Source: Seriola aureovittata
Lineage: Eukaryota; Chordata; Actinopteri; Carangiformes; Carangidae
Reading direction: 5' to 3'
DNA length: 64,000 bases
NCBI RefSeq assembly: GCF_021018895.1
Contig: NC_079381.1
Location: 9,214,001 to 9,278,000 of the forward strand
In this document: piece by piece, positions 61,001 to 64,000 of the stretch
Layout: each line of letters starts with the position of its first letter
Numbering within the stretch: position 1 is the stretch's first letter
The notes under the pieces: model-generated
What the model saw: only the letters and a program-made list of their open reading frames with translations
Database searches by the model: none
Told to the model about the DNA's origin: nothing
Made by a program: the position numbers and the translations under genes

Positions 61001-63075
61001 ATTTTTACTGTTATAAAAGAAACCTGTCAAATGACTAAAAGTAAAAACTAGAAGAACAGGTCAGCAGGAGACAATAAGTCCTACCTTCATGTGTTTGGGC
61101 TCCAGTGGTGCTCGGCCTCCTTCTGCTACGTCTAGCGTTCTCAGCAGTAAAAAGTTAGGGTTCTTCTTACTGTTGCTAATTGGTTGTGAAGTTGTAAAAT
61201 CTAACTCAGGGCGGTCTGTTGGGCTGATGGTGGTCGCTGTCACAAGGGCTTGTCCTGTCTTACAGCCTACAGTGATGTCCTTGGTGATGGCAGCATGAGG
61301 GAGACCCGTTCTTTGAGTGTTCACCCTAATTTCTCGGAGGCAGCCTTTAAAGGAGGCTCCTCCTCCAGACGAGGCAGAGAACAACCCAGCTCGCCGTGCC
61401 TCTCCCAGAGCTTCTTCGTTCAGCCCTCCCAGGAGGAGAGGCCCTTTGAGCTGGATGACTTGGAGCTCCAGACTCAGGTCAGCCTTGATTAACTCCTTGT
61501 CTACCTTCAGGTGGATGCTGTGGGGTAGCAGGTGCAGCTGGATGGGGTACCAGGTGTGGTTGCTGTGAACATGTGTTAGAGAACGCAGCTCAGTTTTACT
61601 CCCCTCTCCATTTCCTATTGTTGCCACCAGGTAACCATCTATGATCTCTATGGCAACAAACTCTCCCTGGTTGCCAGAGCTGTACAGGATAATGCCATCT
61701 TCTTCTCTTGCAGAGGGGTGAAGTTCACATTGAAACAGTCCCTCCTGTGGCACCTCCCACGGTGGGAGTGAGATGAAAGCTTTGGAGCTGAAAAAACTGA
61801 CCGGATCTTCTTCTGTCGCAGAAAGCTGCGGACTACAGCCCAGTGACACCTCATGGATGCTCTTGTACCCAGAATATGGCCTTAGACTGGACAGCAGGTT
61901 ATGTTCATTGAACACAAGTTCATCCACACAGCCTCTAAACCCCCTGGAGGTGTTGAGAAGGTATGGATGATCCAGACCAGCTGCTCCTCCAACAAAGAGT
62001 CCATCCTCCACTCTGAGCTCCAGATCTGGTCCTGGCATACGGAGGCTAGTGTGAAAATTTCGATCCACGATCATGGTGACATTATGGCGGTCGTGGGTCA
62101 GCTCCATAGAGTGCCACCCGAGGTCACTAAGTTGGATGCCATTTTCTGAGCGTAGTGAACGCTCACCTGAACCCAGGTCTAGGCGTGCCTAAGGGATGAA
62201 GGAGGAGGCAAGGAGGGAAGGGGTGAGGAAAGGAGGGATAAAAGGTGACAACCAAGAGGTATGAAATTAAACTCTCTTATTTCTGTTTCTATGCTCAGAC
62301 CATAATTTGAGGGACAAAAAGTGACAATAAAAGCAAAAAACGTTAAACGTAGACATGGTGACTACATCTTGACTACATCTTGAGTGTACAAATTTTAAAT
62401 CAAAATCAAGGGAGCTATTAGCTGTAGATTAAAGAATTATTCCACAAAGAAGAATATCATGAGTAGCTCCCTTGCCTTGTACTTAGAGCTTTCATTAAAC
62501 TATTGTGGTCTTCTCTCTTAACCTGGTCATGAAGGAACTTGTCCTGAAATGCAGCCTGTGCCAAAGGGTTTTTTTTTTCTCTCTCTGCAAGCAATCTGAC
62601 ACCAAGCTGTGTGTGTTCAGTCTTCTCTCGGGCTCTCCTCATGGTAGTAAATGCCAACATATGAGTTAAAATGGCCAGGGGACAAATATTTCCTCTTGTT
62701 TTGAAAGTGTGAGGTATCTTTATGTGAGCGTCTCTAGACAGACATTATCATAAAATCCAAATAGTGTTGCCTTGCTAAAGCATAAACTGATTTCCTTTCA
62801 TAAAATTTTTATCCTTTAAAATTAACATTCAGTACATTTGTCTTGCTTTCATCCATGACTAGATTCGTGGCAAAACTTTCCTACTATACCCTAATATGTG
62901 CTATAACTTACCTGCAGACGCCCAGAGATCAGTTCCAGCAGCAAGTAGTCTCTAGGTCCTGCTGCCAAAAACAGCAGCCCTGCCTGACTGGAGGTTCGAA
63001 ATCGGACATGGAGCAAGGTCTGAACGGATGCCTCCACTGTCCGCAGGTGGATGTAGCCATCACCGTAGAAGGACA
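47947..63075 (-). CDS. cspg4b: Chondroitin sulfate proteoglycan 4-type protein (NG2 family), lacking first exon
   Basis: Twenty-one exons in order: 63075-62912, 62188-61085, 60950-60540, 60449-60328, 60106-59998, 59595-58267, 57696-57604, 57147-56650, 56103-55969, 55635-55450, 55295-55113, 54883-54707, 54292-54094, 53923-53792, 53108-52933, 52822-52627, 52310-52139, 51317-50930, 50720-50568, 50132-49551 and 49080-47947. All join in phase to about 2,546 residues; human CSPG4 is 2,322 with its signal peptide. The order is two laminin-G domains, a long run of CSPG repeats (HDGSE, FTQ-DL and VNDxxP motifs), an extended stalk, one transmembrane helix and a tail ending in QYWV, the NG2 PDZ-binding end. 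The first exon, with the signal peptide, lies right of 64000. NG2 proteins are cell-surface matrix receptors. The b-paralogue call rests on the snx18 neighbour; true cspg4 cannot be excluded. Confidence 0.9.
51541..52016. mobile_element. MITE with 31-bp terminal inverted repeats
   Basis: A 476-bp non-coding element in a cspg4b intron (51318-52138). Both ends begin ATATAGGGGAGAC and continue to TGGTTGTAACA when read inward, with 27 of 31 positions matching. GTTGTAAC or its complement recurs inside near 51579 and 51827, like subterminal transposase sites. No transposase frame is present, so it would be non-autonomous. The family is not identified. The target duplication is ambiguous because the flanks are TA-rich. 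Confidence 0.8.
54352..54500 (+). mobile_element. Dispersed fish repeat, copy 2
   Basis: Shares ATGCTTATT, TTGCAGAGAGTTAG and the CACTCTCATGTCT block, in the same order and orientation, with the copy at 43205-43480. It is in a cspg4b intron, antisense to the gene. Confidence 0.6.
56650..56653 (-). other. GC-AG splice donor in cspg4b
   Basis: The exon 57147-56650 ends GAG, followed by GCAAGT rather than GT. AG|GCAAGT is the classical GC-AG donor consensus. Joining to the acceptor at 56104 restores HLE-VVHEDSQPSEIIF, which aligns with human QLEAAQEAVPPADIVF. A GT two bases further would break the frame. Confidence 0.8.
57697..58266 (-). other. cspg4b intron, nothing recognised
   Basis: AT-rich intron between the large CSPG-repeat exon and the 31-codon exon. 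No repeat or RNA gene was seen. The intron at 57148-57603 is similar. Confidence 0.6.
58267..59595 (-). other. cspg4b: cspg4b large CSPG-repeat exon
   Basis: 443 codons in one exon covering three to four CSPG repeats. Typical units are visible: NKTGLDVNQGEASIIT, NKGLSILEGGSKVIT, MYVHDDSETKQDSFTF, VQLVNDQRPV and VFHVARDGQRLVT, the last matching human IFHVARGGRRLLT. It continues in phase into exon 57696-57604 (VLFVHRG). Confidence 0.9.
61085..62912 (-). other. cspg4b: cspg4b laminin-G domains
   Basis: Laminin-G 1 begins in exon 63075-62912 (SFYGDGYIHL, LLFLAAGPRDYLLLELISGR) and closes with FRGCVDELVFN and LGCSP. Laminin-G 2 runs to FKGCLREIRVN and VGCKTG. Paired cysteines are conserved in both. 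The 723-bp intron 62189-62911 between them holds no recognised feature. Confidence 0.9.
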
Positions 63076-64000
63076 CTGTGACAATGAAAAAGAAGCCAGA
63101 TGAGAAGTTGAGGTCAAAGTTGTGGCCAGATCAAGTACGCTGTTTCATCAATCCAAAACCGTTTCATTCATGTCCTGAAATGCAGTGGGTAGTTACAATA
63201 TCGCCAGTGCAATCCAGTCCAATGGTCCAAGTTAATTTACTGAAGCTTCCAATTTTAAATTAAGTCCAACTCATTAAAGTGAGAACGCTAAATGCTTGTT
63301 CAAGCCCTGGTTCACTCTAATGAAGGCATAGGATGCATAATAATTGAGGCTATAGTTTGTGTTGTGTGAAGTTCAGTCTGGACTGTCTGTCTCGCAGCCT
63401 CGTCAGAAAACACGTTTTCATTTTCTTCTTTTTCTTCTCATCTTTCTTACAGTTTATTATGAGGCTAAAACACATGCTGCAAATGTGTCCCATGCTGACA
63501 TATTTTATTACTTTTTAACATTTACATTCTAAGCTATATCCGATTCAAACATATCAACCGATATTGAAACTAACATTTGGTAAATGCCAAAGGAAAGACT
63601 ATTCGATTAATCTGTATTGACTGTTTTGTCAATCTGGTGTCTACTCTGCACTTTACACCTGCTATCTGAATTCAATTAATGACAACTAATGCATCCTGGA
63701 GCGGGTCATCCTGAAATGTTCTGATGCTAAATAGACTTCACTGCTGACCCAGATGACGCAGACTGAACTAGTTGTACAAACATTTGTCAATGGCAGAGCT
63801 GCTCCGCAAGCACAAATCAGCGTCCGGCATCGTGGTCCAAATGTAAATTAAAAGGTTTGAATTTAAGGCTATCTAGCTAATGGTAAAACAAGACTAACAG
63901 TCTACAGCCATGCTAGAAGCCCTGTAAGGCTGTACTCATTCACACATTTATGTTTAATGATAAGTCAATACACACACATCTGTAAATGAAAAAAAGTAAA
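63076..64000 (-). other. cspg4b first intron, partial
   Basis: Begins upstream of the acceptor at 63076 and runs off the window. No exon with a signal-peptide-like start was found here, so the first exon must be further right. Confidence 0.6.

Noticed and set aside
47947..63075. FREM/FRAS-type protein
   Set aside because: CSPG repeats are shared, but two N-terminal laminin-G domains, no Calx-beta domains and a QYWV end fit the CSPG4/NG2 family.

Overview
The window is vertebrate nuclear DNA from a ray-finned fish, most likely a percomorph (spiny-rayed) teleost. All genes are split by GT-AG introns. The products match vertebrate families closely, and the introns carry long (CA/GT)n tracts, a tRNA-derived SINE and other fish-type dispersed repeats. 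There are no prokaryotic, organellar or viral features.

Layout. (1) 168-10803 (+): the last four coding exons of a SLC46-family transporter, called slc46a2 because of its neighbours. Its second visible intron holds a 6.6-kb minisatellite (3001-9592). (2) 17371-27214 (-): complete snx30, nine exons, tail-to-tail with slc46a2. (3) 28396-29784 (+): complete inip (SOSS complex subunit C), head-to-head with snx30 across about 1.2 kb that contains a perfect palindromic E-box. (4) 31196-33659 (-): a five-exon gene whose C-terminal part resembles CCDC106; its N-terminal half is not recognised. (5) 36983-43958 (+): snx18 (SH3-PX-BAR), four coding exons. (6) 47947-63075 (-): 21 exons of a CSPG4/NG2-type proteoglycan, called cspg4b. 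The signal-peptide exon lies beyond the right edge.

Gene order. From memory, slc46a2-snx30-inip has the same order and orientation as human 9q32. Snx18 next to a CSPG4-type gene mirrors the human SNX33-CSPG4 pair on 15q24. The window therefore joins two paralogous neighbourhoods, consistent with an ancestral chordate linkage that was duplicated and partly lost in mammals. The genes do not form one pathway. Snx30 and snx18 are both PX-BAR endosomal or membrane-remodelling proteins, the transporter and proteoglycan are membrane proteins, and inip and the CCDC106-like product are probably nuclear.

Most interesting non-genic signals: the minisatellite, built on an 11-bp T-tract sub-repeat with kilobase-scale higher-order duplications; a 10-bp direct repeat at both ends of snx18 intron 1, suggesting intron gain; a 476-bp MITE with 31-bp terminal inverted repeats in cspg4b; a fold-back element upstream of snx18; and a GC-AG intron in cspg4b. 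I found no clear evidence of an entirely new biological system.
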